A DNA stretch of 64,000 nt. It comes from Hydractinia symbiolongicarpus (Eukaryota; Cnidaria; Hydrozoa; Anthoathecata; Hydractiniidae). The stretch's first letter is position 1, and each line of letters starts with the position of its first letter. The stretch covers positions 10,198,501 through 10,262,500 of the forward strand of contig NC_079881.1 in assembly GCF_029227915.1 (NCBI RefSeq). The letters run 5' to 3'. The notes beneath the pieces are model-generated. The model saw only the letters and a list, made by a program, of their open reading frames with translations, had not been told where the DNA came from and did no database searches. Made by a program: the position numbers and the translations under genes. This document shows, piece by piece, positions 35,559 to 44,867 of this stretch.

Positions 35559-35631
35559 GATTCCGTAGTGTAGTGGTTATCACGTGCGCTTAACACGCGC
35601 AAGGTCCCCGGTTCGAGCCCGGGCGGAATCA
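35559..35631 (+). tRNA. tRNA-Val(AAC)
   Basis: U57, consensus. Confidence 0.95.
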
Positions 35632-35671
35632 TTGATGATTCCGCGAAGCGAACCTCGGAAGAGCCTCTGTA

Positions 35672-35742
35672 GGTTCCTGGTGTAATGGTTAGCACTCAGG
35701 ACTCTGAATCCTGCGATCCGAGTTCAAATCTCGGTGGAACCT
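35672..35742 (+). tRNA. tRNA-Gln(CTG), 1 nt short
   Basis: U57. One base is lost at the acceptor/D-arm junction (GGTTCCTGG). Confidence 0.68.
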
Positions 35743-35873
35743 GTGCCGTTAGTTCTGCCTCGGAAGCACCTATTGGGCGTTTGGAAGCAACGGCACTTGA
35801 AATATTTTAGTCATTTGCAAGAAGACATTGTAATAACAACGTTCTTCTGAAATGCATCGGATTAGGGCACAGT

Positions 35874-35946
35874 GCCTTGTTAGCGCAGTAGGCAGCGCGT
35901 CAGTCTCATAATCTGAAGGTCGTGAGTTCGATCCTCACACAGGGCA
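35874..35946 (+). tRNA. tRNA-Met(CAT), elongator
   Basis: U57, consensus. Confidence 0.95.
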
Positions 35947-36010
35947 AGGCTTTTAAAAGCCGCAGTGAATCAAATGTTTGACGCCTATTAAAAAACTAGC
36001 CACTCAACAA

Positions 36011-36083
36011 TGATTCCGCCCGGGCTTGAACCGGGGACCTTTCGCGTGTGAAGCGCACGTGATAACCGCTACACTACGGAATC
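36011..36083 (-). tRNA. tRNA-Val(CAC)
   Basis: U57. Minor T-loop and stem changes. The inverted duplication begins exactly at its 5' end. Confidence 0.82.
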
Positions 36084-36174
36084 TGGCAACTAACAAGCGA
36101 CATGTTTGTGCTTTTATCTCTAGCTATTTTAGCCTTGTATTGCTTTCCGTCGTCATAGGTTCCAAAATTCATTG

Positions 36175-36247
36175 GATTCCGTAGTGTAGCAGTTATCACG
36201 TGCGCTTCACACGCGCAAGGTCCCCGTTTCGAGCCCGGGCGGAATCA
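36175..36247 (+). tRNA. tRNA-Val(CAC), inverted copy
   Basis: Left arm of the inverted duplication; counterpart of 37402-37474. It has the G53T T-stem mismatch. Confidence 0.8.
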
Positions 36248-36311
36248 TTGTTGAGTTGCTAGTTTTGTAATAGGCGTCAAACATTTGATTCACTGCGGCT
36301 TTTAAAAGCCT

Positions 36312-36384
36312 TGCCCTGTGTGAGGATCAAACTCACGACCTTCACATTATGAGACTGACGTGCTGCCTACTGCGCTAACAAGGC
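36312..36384 (-). tRNA. tRNA-Met(CAT), inverted copy
   Basis: Left arm; counterpart of 37265-37337, with the same C40G and T-loop TTTGA. Confidence 0.75.
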
Positions 36385-36515
36385 ACTGTGCCCTAATCCG
36401 GTGCATTTCAGAAGAACGTTGTTATTACAATGTCTTCTTGCAAATGACTAAAATATTTGAAGTGCCGTTGCTTCCAAACGCCCAATAGCTGCTTCCGAGG
36501 CACAAGTAAAGGCAC

Positions 36516-36587
36516 AGGTTCCACCGAGACTTGAACTCGGATCGCAGGATTCAGAGTCCTGAGTGCTAACCATTACACCATGGAACC
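36516..36587 (-). tRNA. tRNA-Gln(CTG), inverted copy
   Basis: Left arm; consensus. Confidence 0.93.
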
Positions 36588-36627
36588 TACAGAGGCTCTT
36601 CCGAGGTTCGCTTCGCGGAAACATCAA

Positions 36628-36700
36628 TGATTCCGCCCGGGCTCGAACCGGGGACCTTGCGCGTGTTAAGCGCACGTGATAACCACTACACTACGGAATC
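36628..36700 (-). tRNA. tRNA-Val(AAC), inverted copy
   Basis: Left arm; consensus Val-AAC on the minus strand. Confidence 0.93.
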
Positions 36701-36791
36701 TGGCAACTAACAAGCGACATGTTTTTGCTTTTTTCTCTAGCTATTTTAGCCTTGTATTGCTTTCCTTCGTCATAGGTTCCAAAATTCATTG

Positions 36792-36864
36792 GATTCCGTA
36801 GTCTAGCGGTTATCACGTGCGCTTCACACGCGCAAGGTCCGCGATTCGAGCCCGGGCGGAATCA
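36792..36864 (+). tRNA. tRNA-Val(CAC), in palindrome loop
   Basis: It is inverted relative to the array. The T arm reads CCGCGATTCG, which breaks two pairs, and the A box has one change. Confidence 0.65.
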
Positions 36865-36948
36865 TTGTTGAGTTGCTAGTTTTGTAAAGCAATACAAGGC
36901 TAAAATAGCTAGAGAAAAAAGCAAAAACATGTCGCTTGTTAGTTGCCA

Positions 36949-37021
36949 GATTCCGTAGTGTAGTGGTTATCACGTGCGCTTAACACGCGCAAGGTCCCCG
37001 GTTCGAGCCCGGGCGGAATCA
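36949..37021 (+). tRNA. tRNA-Val(AAC)
   Basis: U58, consensus. Confidence 0.95.
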
Positions 37022-37061
37022 TTGATGTTTCCGCGAAGCGAACCTCGGAAGAGCCTCTGTA

Positions 37062-37133
37062 GGTTCCATGGTGTAATGGTTAGCACTCAGGACTCTGAAT
37101 CCTGCGATCCGAGTTCAAGTCTCGGTGGAACCT
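37062..37133 (+). tRNA. tRNA-Gln(CTG)
   Basis: U58, consensus. Confidence 0.95.
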
Positions 37134-37264
37134 GTGCCTTTACTTGTGCCTCGGAAGCAGCTATTGGGCGTTTGGAAGCAACGGCACTTCAAATATTTTA
37201 GTCATTTGCAAGAAGACATTGTAATAACAACGTTCTTCTGAAATGCACCGGATTAGGGCACAGT

Positions 37265-37337
37265 GCCTTGTTAGCGCAGTAGGCAGCACGTCAGTCTCAT
37301 AATGTGAAGGTCGTGAGTTTGATCCTCACACAGGGCA
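37265..37337 (+). tRNA. tRNA-Met(CAT), elongator
   Basis: U58. C40G anticodon-stem mismatch, a D/anticodon junction change and T-loop TTTGA. Confidence 0.75.
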
Positions 37338-37401
37338 AGGCTTTTAAAAGCCGCAGTGACTCAAATGTTTGACGCCTATTACAAAACTAGCAACTCAACA
37401 A

Positions 37402-37474
37402 TGATTCCGCCCGGGCTCGAAACGGGGACCTTGCGCGTGTGAAGCGCACGTGATAACTGCTACACTACGGAATC
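37402..37474 (-). tRNA. tRNA-Val(CAC)
   Basis: U58. G53T and D-loop change. Confidence 0.8.
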
Positions 37475-37565
37475 CAATGAATTTTGGAACCTATGACGAC
37501 GGAAAGCAATACAAGGCTAAAATAGCTAGAGATAAAAGCAAAAACATGTCGCTTGTTAGTTGCCG

Positions 37566-37638
37566 GATTCCGTAGTGTAGTGGTTATCACGTGCGCTTAA
37601 CACGCGCAAGGTCCCCGGTTCGAGCCCGGGCGGAATCA
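37566..37638 (+). tRNA. tRNA-Val(AAC)
   Basis: U59, consensus. Confidence 0.95.
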
Positions 37639-37678
37639 TTGATGTTTCCGCGAAGCGAACCTCGGAAGAGCCTCTGTA

Positions 37679-37750
37679 GGTTCCATGGTGTAATGGTTAG
37701 CACTCAGGACTCTGAATCCTGCGATCCGAGTTCAAGTCTCAGTGGAACCT
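37679..37750 (+). tRNA. tRNA-Gln(CTG)
   Basis: U59. One T-stem mismatch. Confidence 0.85.
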
Positions 37751-37881
37751 GTGCCGTTAGTTGTGCCTCGGATGCACCTATTGGGCGTTTGGAAGCAACG
37801 GCACGTCAAATATTTTAGTCATTTGCAAGAAAACATTGTAATAACAACGTTCTTCTGAAATGCATCGGATTAGGGCACAGT

Positions 37882-37954
37882 GCCTTGTTAGCGCAGTAGG
37901 CAGCGCGTCAGTGTCATAATCTGAAGGTCGTGAGTTCAATCCTCACACAGGGCA
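37882..37954 (+). tRNA. tRNA-Met(CAT), elongator
   Basis: U59. C32G and T-loop TTCAA. Confidence 0.83.
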
Positions 37955-38018
37955 AGGCTTTTAAAAGCCGCAGTGAATCAAATGTTTGACGCCTATTACA
38001 AAACTAGCAACTCAACAA

Positions 38019-38091
38019 TGATTCCGCCCGGGCTCGAACCGGGGACCTTGCGCGTGTGAAGCGCACGTGATAACTGCTACACTACAGAATC
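38019..38091 (-). tRNA. tRNA-Val(CAC)
   Basis: U59. D-loop and one acceptor change. Confidence 0.85.
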
Positions 38092-38182
38092 CAATGAATT
38101 TTGGAACCCATGACGAAGGAAAGCAATACAAGGCTAAAATAGCTAGAGAAAAAAGCAAAAACATGTCGCTTGTTAGTTGCCA

Positions 38183-38255
38183 GACTCCGTAGTGTAGTGG
38201 TTATCACGTGCGCTTAACACGCGCAAGGTCCCCGGTTCGAGCCCGGGCGGAATCA
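38183..38255 (+). tRNA. tRNA-Val(AAC)
   Basis: U60. T3C acceptor mismatch. Confidence 0.86.
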
Positions 38256-38295
38256 TTGATGTTTCCGCGAAGCGAACCTCGGAAGAGCCTCTGTA

Positions 38296-38367
38296 GGTTC
38301 CATGGTGTAATGGTTAGCACTCAGGACTCTGAATCCTGCAATCCAAGTTCAAGTCTCGGTGGAACCT
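38296..38367 (+). tRNA. tRNA-Gln(CTG)
   Basis: U60. Variable-loop and T-stem changes. Confidence 0.84.
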
Positions 38368-38498
38368 GTGCCGTTAGTTGTGCCTCGGAAGCACCTATTG
38401 GGCGTTTGGAAGCAACGGCACTTGAAATATTTTAGTCATTTGCAAGAAGACATTGTAATAACAACGTTCTTCTGAAATGCATCGGATTAGCGCACAGT

Positions 38499-38571
38499 GC
38501 CTTGTTAGCGCAGTAGGCAGCGCGTCAGTCTCATAATCTGAAGGTCGTGAGTTCGATCCTCACACAGGGCA
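38499..38571 (+). tRNA. tRNA-Met(CAT), elongator
   Basis: U60, consensus. Confidence 0.95.
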
Positions 38572-38635
38572 AGGCTTTTAAAAGCCGCAGTGAATCAAAT
38601 GTTTGACGCTTATTACAAAACTAGCAACTCAACAA

Positions 38636-38708
38636 TGATTCCGCCCGGGCTCGAACCGGGGACCTTGCGCGTGTGAAGCGCACGTGATAACCGCTACACT
38701 ACGGAATC
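38636..38708 (-). tRNA. tRNA-Val(CAC)
   Basis: U60, consensus. Confidence 0.95.
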
Positions 38709-38799
38709 CAATGAATTTTGGAACCTATGACGAAGGAAAGCAATACAAGGCTAAAATAGCTAGAGAAAAAAGCAAAAACATGTCGCTTGTTAGTTGCCA

Positions 38800-38872
38800 G
38801 ATTCCGTAGTGTAGTGGTTATCACGTGCGGTTAACACGCGCAAGATCCCCGGTTCGAGCCCGGGCGGAATCC
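38800..38872 (+). tRNA. tRNA-Val(AAC)
   Basis: U61. C31G breaks the loop-closing pair, and the discriminator base is C instead of A. Confidence 0.72.
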
Positions 38873-38912
38873 TTGATGTTTCCGCGAAGCGAACCTCGGA
38901 AGAGCCTCTGTA

Positions 38913-38984
38913 GGTTCCATAGTGTAATGGTTAGCACTCAGGACTCTGAATCCTGCGATCCGAGTTCAAGTCTCGGTGGAACCT
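38913..38984 (+). tRNA. tRNA-Gln(CTG)
   Basis: U61. G9A. Confidence 0.9.
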
Positions 38985-39115
38985 GTGCCGTTAGTTGTGC
39001 CTCGGAAGCACCTATTGGGCGTTTGGAAGCAACGGCACTTGAAATATTTTAGTCATTTGCAAGAAGACATTGTAATAACAACGTCCTTCTGAAATGCATC
39101 GGATTAGCGCACAGT

Positions 39116-39188
39116 GCCTTGTTAGCGCAGTAGGCAGCGCGTCAGTCTCATAATCTGAAGGTCGTGAGTTCGATCCTCACACAGGGCA
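39116..39188 (+). tRNA. tRNA-Met(CAT), elongator
   Basis: U61, consensus. Confidence 0.95.
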
Positions 39189-39252
39189 AGGCTTTTAAAA
39201 GCCGCAGTGAATCAAATGTTTGACGCCTATTACAAAACTAGCAACTCAACAA

Positions 39253-39325
39253 TGATTCCGCCCGCGCTCGAACCGGGAACATCGCGCGTGTGAAGCGCAC
39301 GTGATAACCGCTACACTACGCAATC
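39253..39325 (-). tRNA. tRNA-Val(CAC)
   Basis: U61. Several T-stem and acceptor changes. Confidence 0.68.
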
Positions 39326-39416
39326 CAATGAATTTTGGAACCTATGACGAAGGAAAGCAATACAAGGCTAAAATAGCTAGAGAAAAAAGCAAAAACATGT
39401 CGCTTGTTAGTTGCCA

Positions 39417-39489
39417 GATTCCGTAGTGTAGTGGTTATCACGTGCGCTTAACACGCGCAAGGTCCCCGGTTCGAGCCCGGGCGGAATCA
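39417..39489 (+). tRNA. tRNA-Val(AAC)
   Basis: U62, consensus. Confidence 0.95.
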
Positions 39490-39529
39490 TTGATGTTTCC
39501 GCGAAGCGAACCTCGGAAGAGCCTCTGTA

Positions 39530-39601
39530 GGTTCCATGGTGTAATGGTTAGCACTCAGGACTCTGAATCCTGCGATCCGAGTTCAAGTCTTGGTGGAACC
39601 T
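39530..39601 (+). tRNA. tRNA-Gln(CTG)
   Basis: U62. One T-stem wobble. Confidence 0.9.
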
Positions 39602-39732
39602 GTGCCGTTTGTTGTGCCTCGGAAGCACCTATTGGGCGTTTGGAAGCAACGGCACTTCAAATATTTTAGTCATTTGCAAGAAGACATTGTAATAACAACG
39701 TTCTTCTGAAATGCATCGGATTAGGGCACAGC

Positions 39733-39805
39733 GCCTTGTTAGCGCAGTAGGCAGCGCGTCAGTCTCATAATCTGAAGGTCGTGAGTTCGATCCTTACACA
39801 GGGCA
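39733..39805 (+). tRNA. tRNA-Met(CAT), elongator
   Basis: U62. One T-stem wobble (CCTTAC). Confidence 0.9.
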
Positions 39806-39869
39806 AGGCTTTTAAAAGCCGCAGTGAATCAAATGTTTGACGCCTATTTCAAAACTAGCAACTCAACAA

Positions 39870-39942
39870 TGATTCCGCCCGGGCTCGAACCGGTGACCTT
39901 GCGCGTGTGAAGCGCACGTGATAACCGCTACACTACGGAATC
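39870..39942 (-). tRNA. tRNA-Val(CAC)
   Basis: U62. One T-stem mismatch. Confidence 0.86.
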
Positions 39943-40018
39943 CAATGAATTTTGGAACCGATGACGAAGGAAAGCAATACAAGGCTAAAATAGCTAAAGA
40001 AAAAAGCAAAAACATGTC

Positions 40019-40080
40019 GCTTGGAAACCGCCTTGGGGCGTTTGGAAGCAACGGCACTTGAAATATTTTAGTCATTTGCA
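40019..40080. other. Deletion junction: U63 lacks Val(+) and Gln
   Basis: The spacer CATGTCGCTTG runs into a short unexplained stretch and then GGCGTTTGGAAGC from the post-Gln region. About 240 bp, including Val(+) and Gln, are missing. Confidence 0.8.
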
Positions 40081-40134
40081 AGAAGACATTGTAATAACAA
40101 CGTTCTTCTGAAATGCATCGGATTAGGGCACAGC

Positions 40135-40207
40135 GCCTTGTTAGCGCAGTAGGCAGCGCGTCAGTCTCATAATCTGAAGGTCGTGAGTTCGATCCTTACA
40201 CAGGGCA
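40135..40207 (+). tRNA. tRNA-Met(CAT), elongator
   Basis: U63. T-stem wobble as in U62. Confidence 0.9.
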
Positions 40208-40271
40208 AGGCTTTTAAAAGCCGCAGTGAATCAAATGTTTGACGCCTATTACAAAACTAGCAACTCAACAA

Positions 40272-40344
40272 TGATTCCGCCCGAGCTCGAACCGGGGACC
40301 TTGCGCTTGTGAAGCGCACATGATAACCGCTACACTACGCAATC
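40272..40344 (-). tRNA. tRNA-Val(CAC)
   Basis: U63. Anticodon-stem and acceptor changes. Confidence 0.72.
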
Positions 40345-40435
40345 CAATGAATTTTGGAACCTATGACGAAGGAAAGCAATACACGGATAAAATAGCTAGA
40401 GAAAAAAGCAAAAACATGTCGCTTGTTAGTTTTCA

Positions 40436-40508
40436 GATTTCGTAGTGTAGTGGTTATCACGTGCGCTTAACACGCACAAGGTCCCCTGTTCGAGCCCGGG
40501 CGGAATCA
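40436..40508 (+). tRNA. tRNA-Val(AAC)
   Basis: U64. G52T T-stem mismatch, one anticodon-stem change and an acceptor wobble. Confidence 0.72.
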
Positions 40509-40548
40509 TTGATGTTTCCGCGAAGCGAACCTCGGAAGAGCCTCTGTA

Positions 40549-40620
40549 GGTTCCATGGTGTAATGGTTAGCACTCAGGACTCTGAATCCTGCGATCCGAG
40601 TTCAAGTCTCGGTGGAACCT
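40549..40620 (+). tRNA. tRNA-Gln(CTG)
   Basis: U64, consensus. Confidence 0.95.
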
Positions 40621-40751
40621 GTGCCGTTATTTGTGCTTTGGAAGCACCTATGGGGCGTTTGGAAGCAACGGCACTTCAAATATTTTAGTCATTTGCAAGA
40701 AGACATTGTAATAACAACGTTCTCCTGAAATGCATCGGATTAGGGCACAGT

Positions 40752-40824
40752 GCCTTGTTAGCGCAGTAGGCAGCGCGTCAATCTCATAATCTGAAGGTCG
40801 TGAGTTCGATCCTCACACAGGGCA
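40752..40824 (+). tRNA. tRNA-Met(CAT), elongator
   Basis: U64. G30A. Confidence 0.82.
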
Positions 40825-40888
40825 AGGCTTTTAAAAGCCGCAGTGAATCAAATGTTTGACGCCTATTACAAAACTAGCAACTCAACAA

Positions 40889-40961
40889 TGATTCCGCCCG
40901 GGCTCGAACCGGGGACCTTGGGCGTGTGAAGCGCACGTGATAACCGCTACACTACGGAATC
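40889..40961 (-). tRNA. tRNA-Val(CAC)
   Basis: U64. One anticodon-stem mismatch. Confidence 0.83.
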
Positions 40962-41051
40962 CAAGAATTTTGGAACCGATGACGAAGGAAAGCAATACAA
41001 GGCTAAAATAGCTAGAGAAAAAAGCAAAAACATGTCGCTTGTTAGTTGCCA

Positions 41052-41124
41052 GACTCCGTAGTGTAGTGGTTATCACGTGCGCTTAACACGCGCAAGGTCC
41101 CCGTTTCGAGCCCGGGAGGAATCA
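41052..41124 (+). tRNA. tRNA-Val(AAC)
   Basis: U65. T3C, G53T and C66A mismatches. Confidence 0.6.
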
Positions 41125-41164
41125 TTGATGTTTCCGCGAAGCGAACCTCGGAAGAGCCTCTGTA

Positions 41165-41236
41165 GGTTCCATAGTGTAATGTTTAGCACTCAGGACTCTG
41201 AATCTTGCGATCCTAGTTCAAGTCTCGGTGGAACCT
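41165..41236 (+). tRNA. tRNA-Gln(CTG)
   Basis: U65. A-box and T-stem changes. Confidence 0.75.
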
Positions 41237-41367
41237 GTGCCGATAGTTGTGCCTCGGAAGCACCTATTGGGCGTTTGGAAGCAACGGCACTTCAAATATT
41301 TTAGTCATTTGCAAGAAGACATTGTAATAACAACGTTCTTCTGAAATGCATCGGATTAGGGCACAGT

Positions 41368-41440
41368 GCCTTGTTAGCGCAGTAGGCAGCGCGTCAGTCT
41401 CATAGTCTGAAGGTCGTGAGTGCGATCCTCACACAGGGCA
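41368..41440 (+). tRNA. tRNA-Met(CAT), elongator
   Basis: U65. A38G and B box GTGCGATCC. Confidence 0.78.
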
Positions 41441-41504
41441 AGGCTTTTAAAAGCCGCAGTGAATCAAATGTTTGACGCCTATTACAAAACTAGCAACTCA
41501 ACAA

Positions 41505-41577
41505 TGATTCCGCCCGAGCTCGAACCGGGGACCTTGCGCGTGTGAAGCGCACGTGATAACCGCTACACTACGCAATC
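41505..41577 (-). tRNA. tRNA-Val(CAC)
   Basis: U65. T-stem and acceptor changes as in U26. Confidence 0.82.
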
Positions 41578-41668
41578 CAATGAATTTTGGAACCTATGAC
41601 GAAGGAAAGCAATACAAGGATAAAATAGCTAGAGAAAAAACCAAAAACATGTCGCTTGTTAGTTTTCA

Positions 41669-41741
41669 GATTTCGTAGTGTAGTGGTTATCACGTGCGCT
41701 TAACACGCGCAAGGTCCCCTGTTCGAGCCCGGGCGGAATCA
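41669..41741 (+). tRNA. tRNA-Val(AAC)
   Basis: U66. G52T and an acceptor wobble. Confidence 0.8.
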
Positions 41742-41781
41742 TTGATGTTTCCGCGAAGCGAACCTCGGAAGAGCCTCTGTA

Positions 41782-41853
41782 GGTTCCATGGTGTAATGGT
41801 TAGCACTCAGGACTCTGAATCCTGCGATCCGAGTTCAAGTCTCGGTGGAACCT
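41782..41853 (+). tRNA. tRNA-Gln(CTG)
   Basis: U66, consensus. Confidence 0.95.
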
Positions 41854-41984
41854 GTGCCGTTATTTGTGCTTTGGAAGCACCTATGGGGCGTTTGGAAGCA
41901 ACGGCACTTCAAATATTTTAGTCATTTGCAAGAAGACATTGTAATAACAACGTTCTCCTGAAATGCATCGGATTAGTGCACAGT

Positions 41985-42057
41985 GCCTTGTTAGCGCAGT
42001 AGGCAGCGCGTCAATCTCATAATCTGAAGGTCGTGAGTTCGATCCTCACACAGGGCA
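41985..42057 (+). tRNA. tRNA-Met(CAT), elongator
   Basis: U66. G30A. Confidence 0.82.
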
Positions 42058-42121
42058 AGGCTTTTAAAAGCCGCAGTGAATCAAATGTTTGACGCCTATT
42101 ACAAAACTAGCAACTCAACAA

Positions 42122-42194
42122 TGATTCCGCCCGGGCTCGAACCGGGGACCCTGGGCGTGTGAAGCGCACGTGATAACCGCTACACTACGGTATC
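42122..42194 (-). tRNA. tRNA-Val(CAC)
   Basis: U66. Anticodon-stem and acceptor mismatches. Confidence 0.76.
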
Positions 42195-42285
42195 CAAGAA
42201 ATTTTGGAACCGATGACGAAGGAAAGCAATACAAGGCTAAAATAGCTAGAGAAAAAAGCAAAAACATGTCGCTTGTTAGTTGCCA

Positions 42286-42358
42286 GATTCCGTAGTGTAG
42301 TGGTTATCACGTGCGCTTTACACGCGCAAGGTCCCCGGTTCGAGCCCGGGCGGAATCA
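42286..42358 (+). tRNA. tRNA-Val(TAC)
   Basis: U67, consensus. Confidence 0.95.
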
Positions 42359-42398
42359 TTGACGTTTCCGCGAAGCGAACCTCGGAAGAGCCTCTGTA

Positions 42399-42470
42399 GG
42401 TTCCATGGTGTAATGGTTAGAACACAGAACTCTGAATCCTGCGATCCGAGTTCAAGTGTCGGTGGAACCT
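42399..42470 (+). tRNA. tRNA-Gln(CTG)
   Basis: U67. D-stem, anticodon-stem and T-stem changes. Confidence 0.65.
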
Positions 42471-42601
42471 GTGCCGTTATTTGTGCTTTGGAAGCACCTA
42501 TGGGGCGTTTGGAAGCAACGGCACTTCAAATATTTTAGTCATTTGCCAGAAGACATTGTAATAACAACGTTCTTCTGAAATGCATCGGATTAGGGCTCAG
42601 T

Positions 42602-42674
42602 GCCTTGTTAGCGCAGTAGGCAGCGCGTCAGTCTCATAATCTGAAGGTCGTGAGTTCGATCCTCACACAGGGCA
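42602..42674 (+). tRNA. tRNA-Met(CAT), elongator
   Basis: U67, consensus. Confidence 0.95.
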
Positions 42675-42738
42675 AGGCTTTTAAAAGCCGCAGTGAATCA
42701 AATGTTTGACGCCTATTACGAAACTAGCAACTCAACAA

Positions 42739-42811
42739 TGATTCCGCCCGGGCTCGAACCGGGGACCTTGCGCGTGTGAAGCGCACGTGATTACCGCTAC
42801 ACTACGGAATC
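42739..42811 (-). tRNA. tRNA-Val(CAC)
   Basis: U67. D-loop change only. Confidence 0.92.
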
Positions 42812-42902
42812 CAATGATTTTTGGAACCTATGACGAAGGAAAGCAATACAAGGCTAAAATAGCTAGAGAAAAAAGCAAAAACATGTCGCTTGTTAGTTGC
42901 CA

Positions 42903-42975
42903 GATTCCGTAGTGTAGTGGTTATCACGTGCGCTTAACACGCGCAAGGTCCCCGGTTCGAGCCCGGGCGGAATCA
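42903..42975 (+). tRNA. tRNA-Val(AAC)
   Basis: U68, consensus. Confidence 0.95.
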
Positions 42976-43015
42976 TTGATGTTTCCGCGAAGCGAACCTC
43001 GGAGGAGCCTCTGTA

Positions 43016-43087
43016 GGTTCCATCGTGTAATGGTTAGCACTCAGGACTCTGAATCCTGCGATCCGAGTTCAAGTCTCGGTGGAACCT
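43016..43087 (+). tRNA. tRNA-Gln(CTG)
   Basis: U68. G9C (CCATCGTG). Confidence 0.9.
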
Positions 43088-43218
43088 GTGCCGTTAGTTG
43101 TGCCTCGGAAGCACCTATTGGGCGTTTGGAAGCAACGGCGCTTCAAATATTTTAGTCATTTGCAAGAAGACATTGTAATAACAACGTTCTTCTGAAATGC
43201 ATCGGATTAGGCCACAGT

Positions 43219-43291
43219 GCCTTGTTAGCGCAGTAGGCAGCGCGTCAGTCTCATAATCTGAAGGTCGTGAGTTCGATCCTCACACAGGGCA
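43219..43291 (+). tRNA. tRNA-Met(CAT), elongator
   Basis: U68, consensus. Confidence 0.95.
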
Positions 43292-43355
43292 AGGCTTTTA
43301 AAAGCTGCAGTGAATCAAATGTTTGACGCCTATTACAAAACTAGCAACTCAACAA

Positions 43356-43428
43356 TGATTCCGCCCGGGCTCCAACCGGGGACCTTGCGCGTGTGAAGCG
43401 CACGTTATAACCGCTACACTACGGAATC
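43356..43428 (-). tRNA. tRNA-Val(CAC)
   Basis: U68. T-loop C56G and D-stem C23A. Confidence 0.75.
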
Positions 43429-43519
43429 CAATGAATTTTGGAACCGATGACGAAGGAAAGCAATACAAGGCTAAAATAGCTAAAGAAAAAAGCAAAAACA
43501 TGTCGCTTGTTAGTTGCCA

Positions 43520-43592
43520 GATTCCGTAGTGTCGTGGTTATCACGTGCACTTTACACGCGCAAGGTCCCCGGTTCGAGCCCGGGCGGATTCA
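43520..43592 (+). tRNA. tRNA-Val(TAC)
   Basis: U69. A14C in the A box, one anticodon-stem and one acceptor mismatch. Confidence 0.68.
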
Positions 43593-43632
43593 TTGATGTT
43601 TCCGCGAAGCGAACCTCGGAAGAGCCTCTGTA

Positions 43633-43704
43633 GGTTCCATGGTGTAATGGTTAGCACTCAGGACTCTGAATCTTGCGATCCGAGTTCAAGTCTCGGTGGA
43701 ACCT
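43633..43704 (+). tRNA. tRNA-Gln(CTG)
   Basis: U69. C41T wobble. Confidence 0.93.
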
Positions 43705-43835
43705 GTGCCGTTATTTGTGCCTCTGAAGCACCTATTGGGCGTTTGGAAGCAACGGCACTTCAAATATTTCAGTCATTTGCAAGAAGACATTGTAATAACA
43801 ACGTTCTTCTGAAATGCATCGGATTAGGGCACAGT

Positions 43836-43908
43836 GCCTTGTTAGCGCAGTAGGCAGCGCGTCAGTCTCATAATATGAAGGTCGTGAGTTAGATTCTCAC
43901 ACAGGGCA
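43836..43908 (+). tRNA. tRNA-Met(CAT), elongator
   Basis: U69. C40A and T-loop TTAGA. Confidence 0.72.
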
Positions 43909-43972
43909 AGGTTTTTAAAAGCCGCAGTGAATCAAATGTTTGACGCCTATTACAAAACTAGCAACTCAACAA

Positions 43973-44045
43973 TGATTCCGCCCGGGCTCGAACCGGGGAC
44001 TTTGCGCGTGTGAAGCGCACGTGATAACCGCTACACTACGGAATC
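43973..44045 (-). tRNA. tRNA-Val(CAC)
   Basis: U69. Variable-loop change. Confidence 0.92.
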
Positions 44046-44136
44046 AAATGAATTTTGGAACCGATGACAAAGGAAAGCAATGCAAGGCTAAAATAGCTAG
44101 AGAAAAAAGCAAAAACATGTCGCTTGTTAGTTGCCA

Positions 44137-44209
44137 GATTCCGTAGTGTAGTGGTTATCACGTTCGCTTAACACGCGCAATGACCCCGGTTCGAGCCCGG
44201 GCAGAATCA
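44137..44209 (+). tRNA. tRNA-Val(AAC)
   Basis: U70. Anticodon-stem G28T and acceptor G67A. Confidence 0.7.
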
Positions 44210-44249
44210 TTGATGTTTCCGCGAAGCGAACCTCGGAAGAGCCTCTGTA

Positions 44250-44321
44250 GGTTCCATGGTGTAATGGTTAGCACTCAGGACTCTGAATCCTGCGATCCGA
44301 GTTCAAGTCTCGGTGGAACCT
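44250..44321 (+). tRNA. tRNA-Gln(CTG)
   Basis: U70, consensus. Confidence 0.95.
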
Positions 44322-44452
44322 GTGCCGTTATTTGTGCCTCGGAAGCACCTATTGGACGTTTGGAAGCAACGGCACTTCAAATATTTTAGTCATTTGCAAG
44401 AAGACATTGTAATAACAACGTTCTTCTGAAATGCATCGGATTAGGGCACAGT

Positions 44453-44525
44453 GCCTTGTTAGCGCAGTAGGCAGCGCGTCAGTCTCATAGTCTGAAGGTC
44501 GTGAGTGCAATCCTCACACAGGGCA
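44453..44525 (+). tRNA. tRNA-Met(CAT), elongator
   Basis: U70. A38G and B box GTGCAATCC. Confidence 0.74.
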
Positions 44526-44589
44526 AGGCTTTTAAAAGCCGCAGTGAATCAAATGTTTGACGCCTAATACAAAACTAGCAACTCAACAA

Positions 44590-44663
44590 TGATTCCGCCC
44601 GAGCTCGAACCGTGGGACCTTGTGCGTGTGAAGCGCACGTGATAACCGCTACACTACGCAATC
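44590..44663 (-). tRNA. tRNA-Val(CAC), 1 nt long
   Basis: U70. One T-stem base is inserted (CCGTGGGACC on the plus strand). Confidence 0.6.
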
Positions 44664-44754
44664 CAATGAATTTTGGAACCTATGACGAAGGAAAGAAATA
44701 CAAGGCTAAAATAGCTAGAGAAAAAAGCAAAAACATGTCGCTTGTTAGTTTCCA

Positions 44755-44827
44755 GATTTCGTAGTGTAGTGGTTATCACGTGCGCTTAACACGCGCAAGG
44801 TCCCCTGTTCGAGCCCGGGCAGAATCA
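44755..44827 (+). tRNA. tRNA-Val(AAC)
   Basis: U71. G52T, G67A and an acceptor wobble. Confidence 0.7.
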
Positions 44828-44867
44828 TTGATGTTTCCGCGAAGCGAACCTCGGAAGAGCCTCTGTA

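Larger units (their letters stand above)
36084..36763 (-). repeat. Inverted duplication, left arm
   Basis: A complete unit lies in reverse orientation. It carries the same private variants as the forward unit at 36886-37565 (GTAAGG-type spacer, Met with GTGAAGG and TTTGATCC, Val-CAC with AACTGC and CGAAACGG). It is joined to U57 exactly at the acceptor end of a Val gene. Confidence 0.88.
36886..37565 (+). repeat. Inverted duplication, right arm
   Basis: This is the forward copy of the left arm, nearly identical over about 680 bp. The 122 bp loop (36764-36885) contains one more Val-CAC. Confidence 0.88.
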
